Positions 53,000 to 64,000 of a stretch of DNA of 64,000 nt are shown in pieces (positions within the stretch are counted from its first letter, which is position 1; each line of letters starts with the position of its first letter). The notes beneath the pieces are model-generated. The model saw only the letters and a list, made by a program, of their open reading frames with translations, had not been told where the DNA came from and searched no databases. Made by a program: the position numbers and the translations under genes. The stretch lies in the NCBI GenBank assembly GCA_024291935.2, contig CM044320.1:52952001-53016000 (forward strand), written 5' to 3'. Origin of the DNA: Okapia johnstoni (lineage: Eukaryota; Chordata; Mammalia; Artiodactyla; Giraffidae).

Positions 53000-53200
53000 T
53001 TGTCACTGGCATTGTTTCTGCATTGCCTCATAGAATGTGTACTGCAATGCTAAGAGGAAGGGACTATTCAACTCCCATTTTAAAACTTAGGGAAATAAGC
53101 TTAGAGCCTTTAAATACCCCACATAGCCACATGGTAGGTAAGTGGTGGAGGCAGCATTTCCCCAACCATAATACAGTATTGTCTTACTGACCTCTGGGGC
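53000..53200 (-). repeat. MIR SINE fragment, antisense
   Basis: actcccattttaaaacttag and gtaggtaagtggtgg match the reverse-complement MIR order. The opposite-strand MIR-like text at 52870-52980 may be a second copy. Confidence 0.5.
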
Positions 53201-53817
53201 TTGTGAGAATCCAAAGAAATAATAATGGGAAAGCCTTCTATAAGCTGGAAGGCATTATAGAAATGTAAGTTATTATCACCAAACACCACAATGTTTTCTT
53301 AAATCATGTAGCCTTTTTTTTTTTTTTCCTTTTTAATTTGCTGCCAAGACAGGCGCTGGAGGAAAAAACAAAGTGTCTACTTGGATGTTTAGGACATTCA
53401 TACAGTATTTTAAGTTGATGTTATCTAATTCTGGCTCTTCAGTTTATGGCTCTTGTCCTTAAACATTAGGATGTAAATGAAAACCAATAATCTCTGCAAA
53501 TTTTCCACCCCCCTCTTTGGGAGAATGGACTTTGTTTTAAAGGCTGTACTGTTCTTGAGGTTTATTAGATTGGAACATTAGCAAACACCAGATGCTTGCT
53601 GGCGGAGATACTCAAGGAAAACAAGGATGGTCTCCAGAGAGCACAGAGAAGTGGCAGCACCATCCTGTGGGAAAAGGACTTCCTTATAAACTGTTCCTCC
53701 TAAAAGTTGGGTATGAAGGAGGGTAAAAAAAAAAAATCATTTTGGGGAGAAAAGCTTTAAAAGTAGCTCCTCTTGCACTGTTGGTGGAAATGTAAATTGA
53801 TAACAGCCACTATGGAG

Positions 53818-54129
53818 GAGATCAGTGGCCAAAGCATTGGAGCTTCAGCATTAGTCTTGCCAATGAATATTCAGGGTTGACTCTTCACCAAAACTTTGGC
53901 CACCTGATGTGAAGAGTTGACTTGCTGGAAAAGGCCCTGATGCTGGGAAAGACTGAAGGCAAAAGGAGAAGGGGGCAGCAGAGGATGAGATGGTTAGATA
54001 GCATCACCGACTCAATGGACATGAGTTTGAGCAAACTCCAGGAGATAGTGAAGGACAGGGAAGCCTAGCATGCTGCAGTCCATGGGATAGCAAAGAGTTG
54101 GGCATGACTTAGTGACTGAACAACAACAA
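53818..54129 (+). mobile_element. BovB 3' end with inverted 5' part
   Basis: Sense BovB from about 53891 (actttggccacctgatgtga) to gacttagtgactgaacaac. The first part (53827 to about 53885) is the reverse complement of the BovB segment just upstream. ATGGAG flanks the insertion (53812-53817, 54130-54135). Confidence 0.8.
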
Positions 54130-54311
54130 ATGGAGAACAGAAACTAGGAATAAAACTACCATATGACCCAGCAACCCCACTCCTGGGCATATACCTGAGA
54201 AAACTGCAATTCTAAAAGACACATGTACCCCAATGTTCATAGCAGCACTATTTACAATAGCCAGGACAGGGAAGCAACCTAGATGTCCATTGACATATGA
54301 ATGGATAAAGA

Positions 54312-54313
<2 letters not shown>

Positions 54314-54374
<61 letters not shown>
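54314..54374. repeat. Compound microsatellite (AC)14(AG)16
   Basis: Uninterrupted AC dinucleotides (54314-54341) followed directly by AG dinucleotides (54342-54374), inside the L1-BT copy. Likely polymorphic in length. Confidence 0.97.
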
Positions 54375-54380
<6 letters not shown>

Positions 54381-54679
54381 ACTCTGCCATGAAAAAGAAT
54401 GAATTTGAGTCAGTTCTAGTGAGATGGATGAATCTAAAGCCTGTTATACAGAGTAAGGTAAGTCAGAAAAACAAATTACTATACTAATGCATATATATGG
54501 AATCTAGAAAATGGTATTGATGAACCTATTTGCAGGGACAGAATGCAGATGCAGATATAGAGAATGGACTTGTGGACACAGTAGGGGAGGGAGAGAGTGG
54601 GACGAATGGAGGAAGTAACAGACACATATACACTACCATGTGTGAAACAGATAACTGGTGAGAAGAAAAAACCAAAAAG

Positions 54680-54870
54680 TAGCTCCTACTAAGCACCTAC
54701 TCTGTCCTGGGTATTATGCACAAGTGATCCCACATGATCTCACACGAACTCACTTGCACGCTGGAAGGTATCATCCTTATGACAGGAGCTCAGAGATGGG
54801 AAGCAATGGGCCCAAGAGCCACAAGATTACTAATGCTAAAACCTAGTCTTGTTCCCATTTCCACACAAAG
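54680..54870 (-). repeat. MIR SINE fragment, antisense
   Basis: taagcacctactctgtcctg, aggtatcatccttatgacag and aacctagtcttgttcc follow reverse-complement MIR order. Confidence 0.55.
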
Positions 54871-54919
54871 TTTCAGGGAAAGAATGAAAGAGCCAGTTTA
54901 AAATTAATTCATATAAAGT

Positions 54920-55075
54920 TTTTTTTTTAATGAGATAAAATTGTCATATAACATTAGTTTCAGGTGTACAGCATAATGAGTCAATATTTGTACATATTGC
55001 CAAACGACCACCACAATAAGTCTGGTTCACATCAATCAACACAGATTTTTTTCTCCTTGTGATGAGAACTTTTAA
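54920..55075 (-). mobile_element. Old L1 fragment, antisense
   Basis: gtcatataacattagtttca, ggtgtacagcataatgagtc and accaccacaataagtctggt match antisense L1 3' sequence. Confidence 0.6.
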
Positions 55076-56122
55076 GATCTATCCTCTTAGCAACTTTCAA
55101 ATATATGAGAGGAAATTTAATTAAATTCTGATGTTCCTCTTGTGATCAGTTTGGTGTACAAATATGTTTTTGCCTCCCCTCTTGTTACATTACAGCCTGC
55201 TAACTTGCCTTTGTCCTCCTTAGATGGATCCTGAAATCCCAGAAGTGAATTTATCCAGCAGTAGGAAGGATGGGCATAATTACCAAGCCACTGAGATTTT
55301 CAAGGAGGAATTCCTCAGGGCATGCTTCTAACGGAGAGACACATAAGGTCCCCAAGCAGCACTAGAAATCCCAGTAACGCAAATCCTGGTGAAACTTGGC
55401 TCAGCAACAACACACAGGAGATTCAGACCTGAGTACGTGAGATTCAAAGCTGGGCAGTTCCAGTGCCTGGGACCCTGGCCTACTCCTATTGATTCCATCT
55501 GACATCATGCTCACAGTTAACACTAGTAGAGCTGAAAACCACCTTCAGAAACTTCAGAGAGATCTGATAAACCTAAAAGACCCCCTGGGCCTAATGGGCA
55601 GCATCTCTGCAGGTGACACACAAGGCCTGGGTATACAGCTCACCCAGGAGAAATCAGTTCCCAAGCAGGAAAGGGTTAAACAAGGGTGTCATTAGTGCCA
55701 CCTGACCCATGAATACGAAAAGAAAGCATCCTGCCTGGTGTGTTCCTCTGCTAGAATTGTAAGGTATTTTTGCTTCTCACTCGTAATATTTTCCTCCCTG
55801 GGGCAAAACTTCATTTTATTCTTGGCCAGGTTGAACACTCGTCTAAACTAAGTGAATCACTAGAGCCTAGATAATTACACAGAAGAAAAGAGAAACTGTA
55901 TGGGCTGAATCCTTTCTTCTGGCAGGTCTTATAAATTCTTTAACAGAACCAACCTTTAATTTTATTATGGGTATTCAGAACATAATGTCTGAATGGGGAT
56001 TACACTCACAAGCAAACCAAGAAGTCATTTGGGGCTGTGACAAAAATGATAAACGTGGTTGGAAATTGAAAGCAAACTCAGAGAGAGAGCTGGGCCTTAA
56101 GGTGTTAAAAAGAATGTAAGGG

Positions 56123-56430
56123 GACTTCCTTGGTGGTCCAGTGGTTAAGAATCCGCCTGTTAATGCAGGAGACACAGGCTCGATCCCTAGTCTGGGAAGA
56201 TCCCATATGTCTTGAGGCAACAAAGCCCATGGGCCACAATTACTGCGCCTGTGTGTCTAGAGCCCACAAGCAGCAACTACTGAGCCCTCACTCTGGGGCC
56301 TGTGTCCCACCACAAGGGAAGCCACTACAATGAGAAGCCTGCTCATCGCAACTAGAGTAGCCCCCACCCACAACTAGAGAAAGCCTGTGTGCAGCAACCA
56401 AGCCCCAGCACAGCCAAAAAAGTTTATTTA
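56123..56430 (+). mobile_element. CHR-1 type SINE
   Basis: gacttccttggtggtccagt head, tgatccctagtctggg-like middle, gagcccacaagcagcaacta and gagaaagcctgtgtgcagca, with an A/T-rich end. Confidence 0.85.
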
Positions 56431-56509
56431 ATTAAACAAACAAAGAACTCAAGGAGTAAGGAACAACCCACATGATGGTTAACTGAGGAATAAAATAGTG
56501 GCTCGTCAT

Positions 56510-56920
56510 AAGATAAGAGTGTCATCCAACCATGAAAAAGAGTGAAGCGCTGTCACACGCTACAACATGGATGCACTTCAGATGAGTTCTGCTAAGTGAA
56601 GGAAGCCAGACACAAAGGCCACATATTTCACAATGTGCTTTATTTATATAAAATGTCCAGAATAGACAAATCTATAGAGATAGAAATAGATGAGTCATCT
56701 CCTAAGGGATGACTAGGTGGGATGGAGGCACTCAGGGGTGCTAGTTAAAAAATCAGGTATTTGCGTGTAGTGAAAATGTTCTAAAATTGAGCATGGTGAT
56801 GGATGTACAGTTCTGTACATAGGCTCAAAGGCATGACTGACATGCCTTAAACAGATGAATTAGATAGTATGTGACTCATACTTCAATAAAGCTGTTTTTT
56901 TTTAAAACAAAACAAAACAA
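56510..56920 (+). mobile_element. L1 3' end, sense
   Basis: catccaaccatgaaaaagag, gctacaacatggatgcactt, tctgctaagtgaaggaagcc and tcatacttcaataaagctgt, then an A-rich tail. Confidence 0.75.
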
Positions 56921-56934
56921 AACATGAATCTTTT

Positions 56935-57390
56935 TCCCCCAGCTTGACTGAGATATAACTGACGTAGAATGTTGAATAAATTTAAGGTGTATAATGCAAT
57001 GATTTGATACACACACATATATATCACAAAACATTTACCACTATAAGATTAGTTGACACATCCTTCACCCACATAATGACCATTTTGTTGTCGTGAGCAG
57101 ATTTAAGATCGCTCAGCAACTGTCACTATACATTACAGTACTGTTAACTCTGGTCAGCACAGTCTACATTAGATCCCCCAGATTAACTCATCTCACTGCT
57201 AGAAATTGGTACCCTATGACCAGTACCTACCTGGTTCCCCACCCCAGCCCCTGGTAACCATCAAGCTACTCTGTGCTTTTCTCTGAGTTCAGCTTTTGTG
57301 GATTCCACATATAAGTGAGATCATTCAGCATTTGTCTCTCGCTGACTTATTTCACTTAGCATGATGCCCTCAAGGTCCATCCAGAACATA
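56935..57390 (-). mobile_element. Old L1 fragment, antisense
   Basis: cttgactgagatataactga, aatgaccattttgttgtcgt, gataacatataagtgagatc-like and tatttcacttagcatgatgc follow antisense L1 order. It abuts a sense L1 tail head to tail. Confidence 0.7.
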
Positions 57391-58139
57391 AAGAATTTGA
57401 AGAATTTTGGCATGCTTAAAGGGAAGATGGTGGGAACGTTTGATGGCTAGATGGCAACTGCCATGACCTGCTAAACCCCACTCTGAACAGAAAGACAGAG
57501 ACACTGCACAGGCCACTGACTCAGCTGAAGCAGTCAGGGCCCTTCAGTAGCCGCTGCTTTGGTGAGGAGAACCAGCTGGACACCGAGAGGGCTCTTTAGG
57601 GAAAGGCAACACGGGGACAGGGATATGGAGATGATGAAAGGAGCTGACCAAAGGAGAAAGAAACAGTTTCTGGAAAGAACTGGGCTGGGTCTTGCTTCTC
57701 TAGAAACTAATAGGAAAGATGGATTCGATCTGGCTACCTGGACAATTTGAAACCTCTGCAAGGACAGAAGGCTTGGAAGGGACTGAGGCAGAAAGAGGGG
57801 AGGGTGCGATGTGTGAAGGCAGGCAGAGCCTTCAGGCCCGCTGTTTAGGAACCCAGCTCCACACTGGAGATGTCTGCTCACAGGAGGAGAACCTGTAAGG
57901 AAAGCCCCCAGCCATGATGTTCAAGGCCAGCGGTCCAGGTGGCGGGTAGACTGGGAGGAGGTGTGTGCCTGGCAGTTGAACTGACAGCCCCTTCGTACAT
58001 GACTTCAGGGCAGACCCCAGGATGGTATCAGTGGCATGTGTGTTTGAAGATCTTTCTGTAAGTCTCCAAAGCAAAGTTTCCTGGTACAAGTTTAACCTGG
58101 GAGGAGCTCGCTGAGAAAACATACAGTATAGGGAAATAA

Positions 58140-58330
58140 CACTAGATAGTATTTGCTGACTATTAGGTGTTAGGCTGTGTACTAAGAACTTGACCACCTT
58201 CAAGTCACTGAATCCTCTGAAAGAGTGGAACTGTTATTACTCCCATTTTAGAGATGGGCAAACTGAGGCTCATAGAATATAAATCATCCCCAATCACAAG
58301 CACATACTTGGGCAATCAGACCCCAGAGCC
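58140..58330 (-). repeat. MIR SINE fragment, antisense
   Basis: gtgttaggctgtgtactaag, tactcccattttagagatgg and caaactgaggctcatag follow reverse-complement MIR order. Confidence 0.65.
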
Positions 58331-58491
58331 CCTGGTCATAACAGAAGGTGACACAAGACTTGAGCTAACTGACACAGCCCAGAACATGAGAGCACTTGGA
58401 TATGGGCTCTTATTATGAAAAGTGATGAGAATATTTAGAAGTCTGTTTTTTCCACCCCTTCCTCCCAGGCTCACAAGTATTTGTTGTTGAC

Positions 58492-58506
58492 GGTTGCCTG
58501 GTAACC
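58492..58506. promoter_or_regulatory. Possible RFX X-box
   Basis: GGTTGCCTGGTAACC is a near-palindrome with one central base and fits the GTNRCC/RGYAAC half-sites of RFX factors. It lies in unique sequence of the ELK3 upstream intron. A single motif match only; no functional evidence. Confidence 0.3.
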
Positions 58507-59531
58507 TGACAAACGCTGTCTGTGTCCAGCTGGGCTGAGTGACTCTCCCAAGCGCGGTTTCAGAGCAGCAGTTGCACACATCTGCTTCCCTCCACATGTG
58601 GGGGACCAGCCTCCACTCGTAACTTCCCATCAAATGTGCATTGACAACCAAGGAGGACTCCTGACCCGGCATTCTATGTGAGGTTACAGGCGGCAAGGAC
58701 GGGACCAGCTTCAGCAAAGGGGAAAAGTGACATTCATCCAGTACACTCCAAGAGGCAGTTCCAGCAGAAGTAGAAGCTCAGGTCTCCAAATCACTCCCTC
58801 CATCACCACCGCCCAGTGTGTGTTTTAAGACTGTAGGAGCCTACAGGGCAAGCAGTCCATCTGGGTCAGCACCATGCTCGCCTTGTGCAAAGAAATCCTT
58901 CTGGAAGCACCAGCCACCCCTGGTCCTGTGAGAGCCTCCCTAGGTTACTTCACCCTAACAAGGCAGATGATGCTGAGAGAGTGGGTCCCATTTCCATTTC
59001 CCTCAGCACTGCCTGCTGCCCTGACAGGTTCCAGGCTTGCTTACACAAATAGGTGTGTCCATGGGTGTGTTCAAATATGTGCCCTCACACCCAACTCTGC
59101 CTGCTCCTCCCACTGAAGAAGAAGGAATTTGGGTAAATAATCCCCTAGAGTGGAGAACTCAGACGTATGTTTATTAAGTTCCATAATTTTTTTAAAAATT
59201 ACATACAGGGTAATAAAGAGATGTTTGTGGAATTGAATTTACCTTCTTCATATTGATGTTATGAAGGATAATATTAAGTTCATTACACGTTTATTGAATG
59301 AATGACTCTCACTGTGGATAGAACAAATCCAGGCAGGAAGCCGGAGGCTTCACCCCATGACAGACACAGTTTTCTGTAGCTAATCCCCAGGCTGGTTAAA
59401 GCTCCATATGAAGCATTGCATATGTATATTGGCATGTGCTTTTTTGCCGGCATTTTTTATTGGAAAACTCCCAGACAGACACTGGGAGCTATATGCAAGG
59501 CCCCACAACTTCATACCTTCAGTGAGAGCTT

Positions 59532-59727
59532 GCTGTTTAGTCGCTAAGTCATGTCTGACTCTGTGATCCATGGACTGTAGCCTGCCAGGCTCCTCTGTAC
59601 AGGGGAGTTCCTGGGCAAGAATACTAGAGTAGGTTGCCATTTCCTTTTCCAGGGGATCTTCCCAGACCCGGGATTGAACCCGAGTCTCCTGCATTGGCAG
59701 GTGAATTCTTTACCACTGAGCCACCCT
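59532..59727 (-). mobile_element. Bov-tA SINE, antisense
   Basis: Starts gctgtttagtcgctaagtca and ends gaattctttaccactgagcc. GTGAGAGCTT duplication at 59522-59531 and 59728-59737. Confidence 0.9.
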
Positions 59728-60199
59728 GTGAGAGCTTACTAAACCATAATTCTACTTACCTAAGTCCCCAGCAAATACCTGCTGCATGTGTGGGCTCTGG
59801 CCTGGCACCCCAATTCTGACATAGGGTCATGCGTGGGGCTTTCCGGTGCTCAGACTTCTTACCCAGCTCGCATTCCTTCCCAGCACTGCCCTCCCCCGGG
59901 AGGAGCCGTTCCAGCTCTGAGCTCCCCATCAGCAGGGCCGCAGCTCGCTTGTTCCTCTACCATTTCAGGGTTCCCAGGGACTGCAGGACCCCTGCCCCCA
60001 ATTTCACAACTTTCCTATCTGTTCTCAACACAGAGAAATGTCTGAGGCTCATAACACATAACTGTCCTTTTCTGAACCCAACACCGGCAGCAGGGCTACA
60101 GAGAACAGAGTGGTGGCTCTTTCCATAAATTCTTGACCTTGTCACAAGCGCTGCCACTGGGATGACAAAGAGCGTTCCAGAGTCACGGCCTGAGGTCAA

Positions 60200-60350
60200 A
60201 TGCTACCCCTCTGTCTTATCAGCTGTGCGCCTCAGTTTCCACATCTATAAAATGGGGACCAACCTACCACCCACCTTATGGGACTGAATGTGTAATCCAC
60301 ATAAAACTTGCAGAACGCACATGATAAGCCCACAATATATACTGGCTCTT
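60200..60350 (+). repeat. MIR SINE fragment
   Basis: gctgtgcgcctcagtttcca, catctataaaatggggacca and tatgggactgaatg match the MIR core and tail. Confidence 0.6.
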
Positions 60351-61228
60351 ACTGTTTTGATTTTTACACTCCCAATGAAGTAAAACAAAATGAAAAATCC
60401 ACCCTCCATCTGCTCTAATAACAACTGAAGAGTCAAAATTAAACATCTTAGAAGGCTGTGCTTATTCCCATAGGTCTGGGTGACAGGTGGATCGTCTGGC
60501 AGACAGAAACCCACCTAGTTTACATATCTCGACCAAGGAGGAGAAGCAGGAAGTTCTATTTAGTTAGGCTCAGACAAGGAGAAAACTCCAGGCTCCAGTC
60601 CATCACACCTCGAGTGGCCAGCACTTGATGTCCACTGTGAATAAAACCTCACACCTGCTACTTAGTTCAGGTCTGGGGGGTGGGGGCGGGGGGCAGAAAG
60701 ACCAGTCCAAGGAGGGCAGAGGATGGGAGCAATTGCGGAATCCGTGTCCCACCAGAAGGCCCCTCAGCTTCGGCAGAGATGCCGCATAGCCAGCCTGACA
60801 ACTCGTGCAAACACTAACCCCAGCCCATCTCCCTGATGCCTCTCAGAGCAGGAAATGCACTGCCCAGGCAGGAGGGAACAGCCCAGCTCCACAGCATCCA
60901 CTGTGGCTTCCGCCCTTGGGGAGGGTGATGCGAGCAACTGTCCCTGAGTGCCTGACAACAAGATCCTGGGATGGGGGAATGGGAAGGATTTATTTGGGGG
61001 ACATCTGTCTGGCTGGGCTAGATATCCTACATAAAAGGAACCTGTGGCCAGAAAGGGCAAAAGAAAGAAGCAAGCATTTCCAGGAACAAATCAAGTGCTC
61101 CACACGCACTGCTGCCTTGCAAGATGGGCACTGTGGTCCCATTTTAAAGATGCAGAAGTCGAGGCTCTTGGTTGGAAGTGAGGTTATACCCAATTTCCCA
61201 ATCCACAGGGGTAGGTTAAACACTGGGT

Positions 61229-61375
61229 GGAGGAATATCCCTGGTGGTCCAGGGGCTAAGACTCGGCGCTCCCAATGCAGGGGGCCTGGACTGGATCCCT
61301 GAATGTGAATTCAGCTCGGAGCCCCAGATCCCTGGTCAGGGGACCAAGACTGGGGGCAGCCAAATAAATAAAGTT
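61229..61375 (+). mobile_element. CHR-2 type SINE
   Basis: aatatccctggtggtccagg head, gcgctcccaatgcagggggc, ccctggtcaggggaccaaga and a cagccaaataaataaag tail. Confidence 0.85.
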
Positions 61376-61484
61376 TTAAATCCTCTTTTAAAAAAAGTAC
61401 TGGGTGGATCTTATAATGGAATCCCCCAGGGCTCTTTCAGAGGACAATACATCATTAGCATTTTCCCATGTCTTTAAATTAACA

Positions 61485-61672
61485 GTCAGGTCCAACTCTT
61501 TGCAACCCTATGGACTGTAGCCCACCAGGCTCCTCTGTCCATGGAATTCTCCAGGCAAGAAGACTGGAGTGGATAGATGGTCCCATCTCCAGGGGATCTT
61601 CCCAACCCAGGGATCGAACCCAGGTCTCCTGCATTGTGGATACTTTACCGCCTGGGCTACCAGGGAAGCCCC
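61485..61672 (-). mobile_element. Bov-tA SINE, antisense
   Basis: gtccaactctttgcaaccct through gggctaccagggaagcccct. CTTTAAA-type sequence lies on both sides. Confidence 0.88.
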
Positions 61673-62331
61673 TTTAAAATAAAATTAGGGTAAAAAAGCA
61701 GCAGGCCTGAAATGCTTCCATTATTTTAACCAAAATAATTATATATACACACAAATATATATATAAAAGAAAAATTAATCTTGGAAGATGTATAATAAAA
61801 TTTGAGAGATTACCGCTGATTTGTAATTTTTTAATCTGCGTTTTCACATTAAAAGAATTACGTTTCCTATGTACTGCTTGTCAAACTCAGAGAAAGAATC
61901 TGGCTCTAAAAACCTTAGGTGCCCAGGATGATGCAGCTTGTGACTAGAGGAGCTGCAGCTGAACCGGCTTCTGTCCAGAGCCCAGACGAAGCCTCCTCTG
62001 TCTCACCAGCACACCCTCTCCCAGAAAGCAGCTGAGTTGGCTCCAAGGTTGCTACTCAAGTCAGCCTGCCAGGACCACGGGCTCTGCATTCCAGAGAAGC
62101 CTCGGGACAACTGTGGCGAGCCTGGGAAAACCAGCCCCTTGATCAGGAAGCCAGGGCATGGCTAACGCCTCCTGAGGCTGGCCGACCCTCCTGAGGCTGA
62201 TCTGTAACTACAGATGGAGCTGCCTCTGCCCACCCTCAGGGTAATGGAGGTGCCTGCTTTGAGGGGACACCCTGAAGGAGGCACTGGGGACCCAGCAGTC
62301 CCACCACAGCAGGATGGATCCCAGAAGCCCA

Positions 62332-62376
62332 CATTGCAGTCAGATTCTTTACCATCTGAGCCACCAGGGAAGCCAA
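62332..62376 (-). mobile_element. Bov-tA SINE head fragment, antisense
   Basis: tcagattctttaccatctga and gccaccagggaagcc are the reverse-complement tRNA-like head only. Confidence 0.65.
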
Positions 62377-63099
62377 CCCCCATGAGTGATGGGAAAATAA
62401 CAGGAAGCTGATGTCCACAGATATGGCCTGGTTATGGCCCCCTCTGAGCAGCAAAAGGGCTCAGAGGGAGGATGGAGAGCACCCAGCAACTCCTGGGACC
62501 CACAGGCCAGGGTAGAGGTGCTCACGCAAGGAGATAGGCCCAGAGCCTGGATGGGCCAGACGCGACATGCAGCCAGCACAGGGACGAACTGCCCTGGGGT
62601 TCGAATCCCAGCTTCACTACTTACTGTGACCTTGAAAAGGTACTGAAACTTTGCCGGCTTCCGTTTGCTCACCTCAATTCAATGAATTGGAACACGTTTA
62701 ATATAAAATGTTGATATCCTCAGAGCAACATTTTTACATGAATTTAGGAAAATGAATTTTAAACAATCCTCAAAACAAAAGGACAGTGGTATCTTTGAAA
62801 ATCATACAAACGAATTCAAGATGTCACAAGAAGATGTATTAGATAGCTGCTTTCCCCAACTAGATGTCTAGTTCATTCCTAAAAGGGAAATAAAAATATC
62901 TCACAGGGCAGTCTGTTCTAAAAGGCCAATGTATATAAGTGCCTCACTCGAAGTCTTTAGAGCATGAGCTCTAACCCGGTGGAATTTCGCCCAGCAAGCA
63001 ATGATCTAATTGAATAGCATCCTCATTATATCACACTGTCTTCTCATTTTATTCTGCCTTCAAGTAATCAAAATTCCTTATATGGGTACTTTGGCATGC

Positions 63100-63235
63100 A
63101 GTCACAGAAGGCTTACACAGTGTCTCATGTGACCCTCACAACACTCTGAAACCCATTTCACAGGTAAGGAATCTGGGGCTCGAAGCTGCGTACACAACCT
63201 AGTAAGCAGCAAAGGGGAGTCTCTAGGCCTCCGGC
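63100..63235 (-). repeat. MIR SINE fragment, antisense
   Basis: gaccctcacaacactctgaa, cccatttcacaggtaaggaa and cctagtaagcagcaaaggg follow reverse-complement MIR order. Confidence 0.6.
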
Positions 63236-64000
63236 TTCACAGCCAACACCCGGTCTTCAGCTCCTCGTCTTGGGTTTCCATCCAGACCATGGTCTGACTC
63301 ACTCCTTCCCGACACAGAAACTGACTGTCCTCTCTCCAAAATCAGAACAAGTACTCACTGTAGGAGTCATGCTCCAAGTTCCTCCTCCATAACAAGCAAA
63401 CACTGAAGATGCATTTGTATGAAAAGCCCCTTGCTCGGCTCTGAGGAACAGCAAAGGAAGGGAACCTGGTCTCCGTCCTCATCCTCAGAGCATCTGACAG
63501 CTCCTCAGGCAGCAGTGGCAGCCCCTGCCTCCTCTCGCCCCTGCCACCTGAACCCGAGGGGACACAGTGGTTGGCCAGCCATACTGGACTCTGCTGGGAA
63601 CCTGTTATGGGCAGGCTCACCACACACCATCTGCCCTAGAGCAGCTATGAAAGGGCTCCTGAGACCCAACCCATGAGTCTGAACTGCCTCCCCTGGGGCA
63701 GTCCTCCGCCTTGGTCATGAGTTGAACAGAGCTTCCCTGCCACCCATAAAGTCCACATCCACTCAGAACCTCAGGATGAGACCTTATCTGGACAGAGGGT
63801 CTTTCACATGTAATCAGCTAAGGACATCAGGATGGGATCATCCTGGAGTTACATGGGCACTGAATTTAGTGACCAACGTCCCTACAAGTAAAGGAAAGAT
63901 CCAGACACACACAAAGGAGGAAGGCCATGGGAAGGCAGGGGAAAGGATTGGAGGATGCAGCTACAAGTTAGGAAGCAAGGATTTCCAGGGGCCCCAGAAG

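Larger units (their letters stand above)
53768..54665 (+). mobile_element. L1-BT ORF2 3' region, split by BovB and a microsatellite
   Basis: tcctcttgcactgttggtgg; then after the BovB, gagaacagaaactaggaata, accatatgacccagcaaccc, gttcatagcagcactattta and gaatggataaagaat; then after the microsatellite, actctgccatgaaaaagaat through ataactggtgagaag. Sense orientation on the plus strand. Confidence 0.85.
52715..64000 (-). other. ELK3: ELK3 upstream intron (partial)
   Basis: At least 11.3 kb and open at the window edge. Contains L1-BT with a nested BovB, L1 pieces, CHR and Bov-tA SINEs and MIR fragments. From 57400 to 58140, 58720 to 59520, 59740 to 60190 and 63260 to 64000 I recognise neither repeats nor genes. 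No frame encodes the missing ELK3 residues 1-69. Confidence 0.8.

Noticed and set aside
60805..61302. A 165-codon open frame in the ELK3 upstream intron
   Set aside because: It runs into the CHR-2 SINE at 61229 and includes MIR-like text near 61140. No protein similarity recognised.

Overview
This is mammalian nuclear DNA from a ruminant, most likely a bovid. The evidence is dense interspersed repeats of ruminant type: BovB (RTE) LINE copies, Bov-A2 and Bov-tA SINEs with tRNA-Glu-like heads, CHR-type cetartiodactyl SINEs and L1-BT-like tails. Coding sequence is confined to short exons bounded by GT/AG introns. There are no operons, CRISPR arrays or prokaryotic features.

Two protein genes meet tail to tail. 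On the plus strand, 2078-30575 holds the last 14 coding exons of CDK17 (PCTAIRE-2 / PCTK2). They encode residues 96-523 plus the last two bases of codon 95: the end of the N-terminal extension, the whole kinase domain and the C-terminus. All exon junctions keep frame, and the total agrees exactly with a 523-residue protein. On the minus strand, 52714 down to 37398 holds the last three coding exons of ELK3 (Net / SAP-2), an ETS-domain ternary complex factor. They encode residues 70-402: the end of the ETS domain, the Net inhibitory region with its SUMO site, the CtBP motif, the D-box-like docking region and the C-terminal ERK-responsive activation domain. The ELK3 3' UTR runs down to a poly(A) signal at 34916-34911. 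The two gene ends are separated by an old antisense L1 block (about 32930-34560). The first exons of both genes lie outside the window.

Layout: 1-2077 CDK17 intron; 2078-30575 CDK17 exons and introns; 30576 to about 32900 CDK17 3' UTR; about 32930-34560 L1; about 34890-37397 ELK3 3' UTR; 37398-52714 ELK3 exons and introns; 52715-64000 upstream ELK3 intron. Introns carry at least three layers of mobile DNA: old MIR, L1M, MER5A and hAT-like pieces, then L1-BT and BovB, then young SINEs with clear target-site duplications.

No new biological system is visible. The points most worth a second look are: an intron-retention reading frame giving CDK17 an alternative C-terminus of the same length; a five-residue contraction of an Ala-rich tract in ELK3 relative to human; a 5'-inverted (twin-primed) BovB insertion inside an L1; a 23-bp direct repeat flanking an unidentified 152-bp segment in a CDK17 intron; and an internally tandem-repeated hAT-like element.
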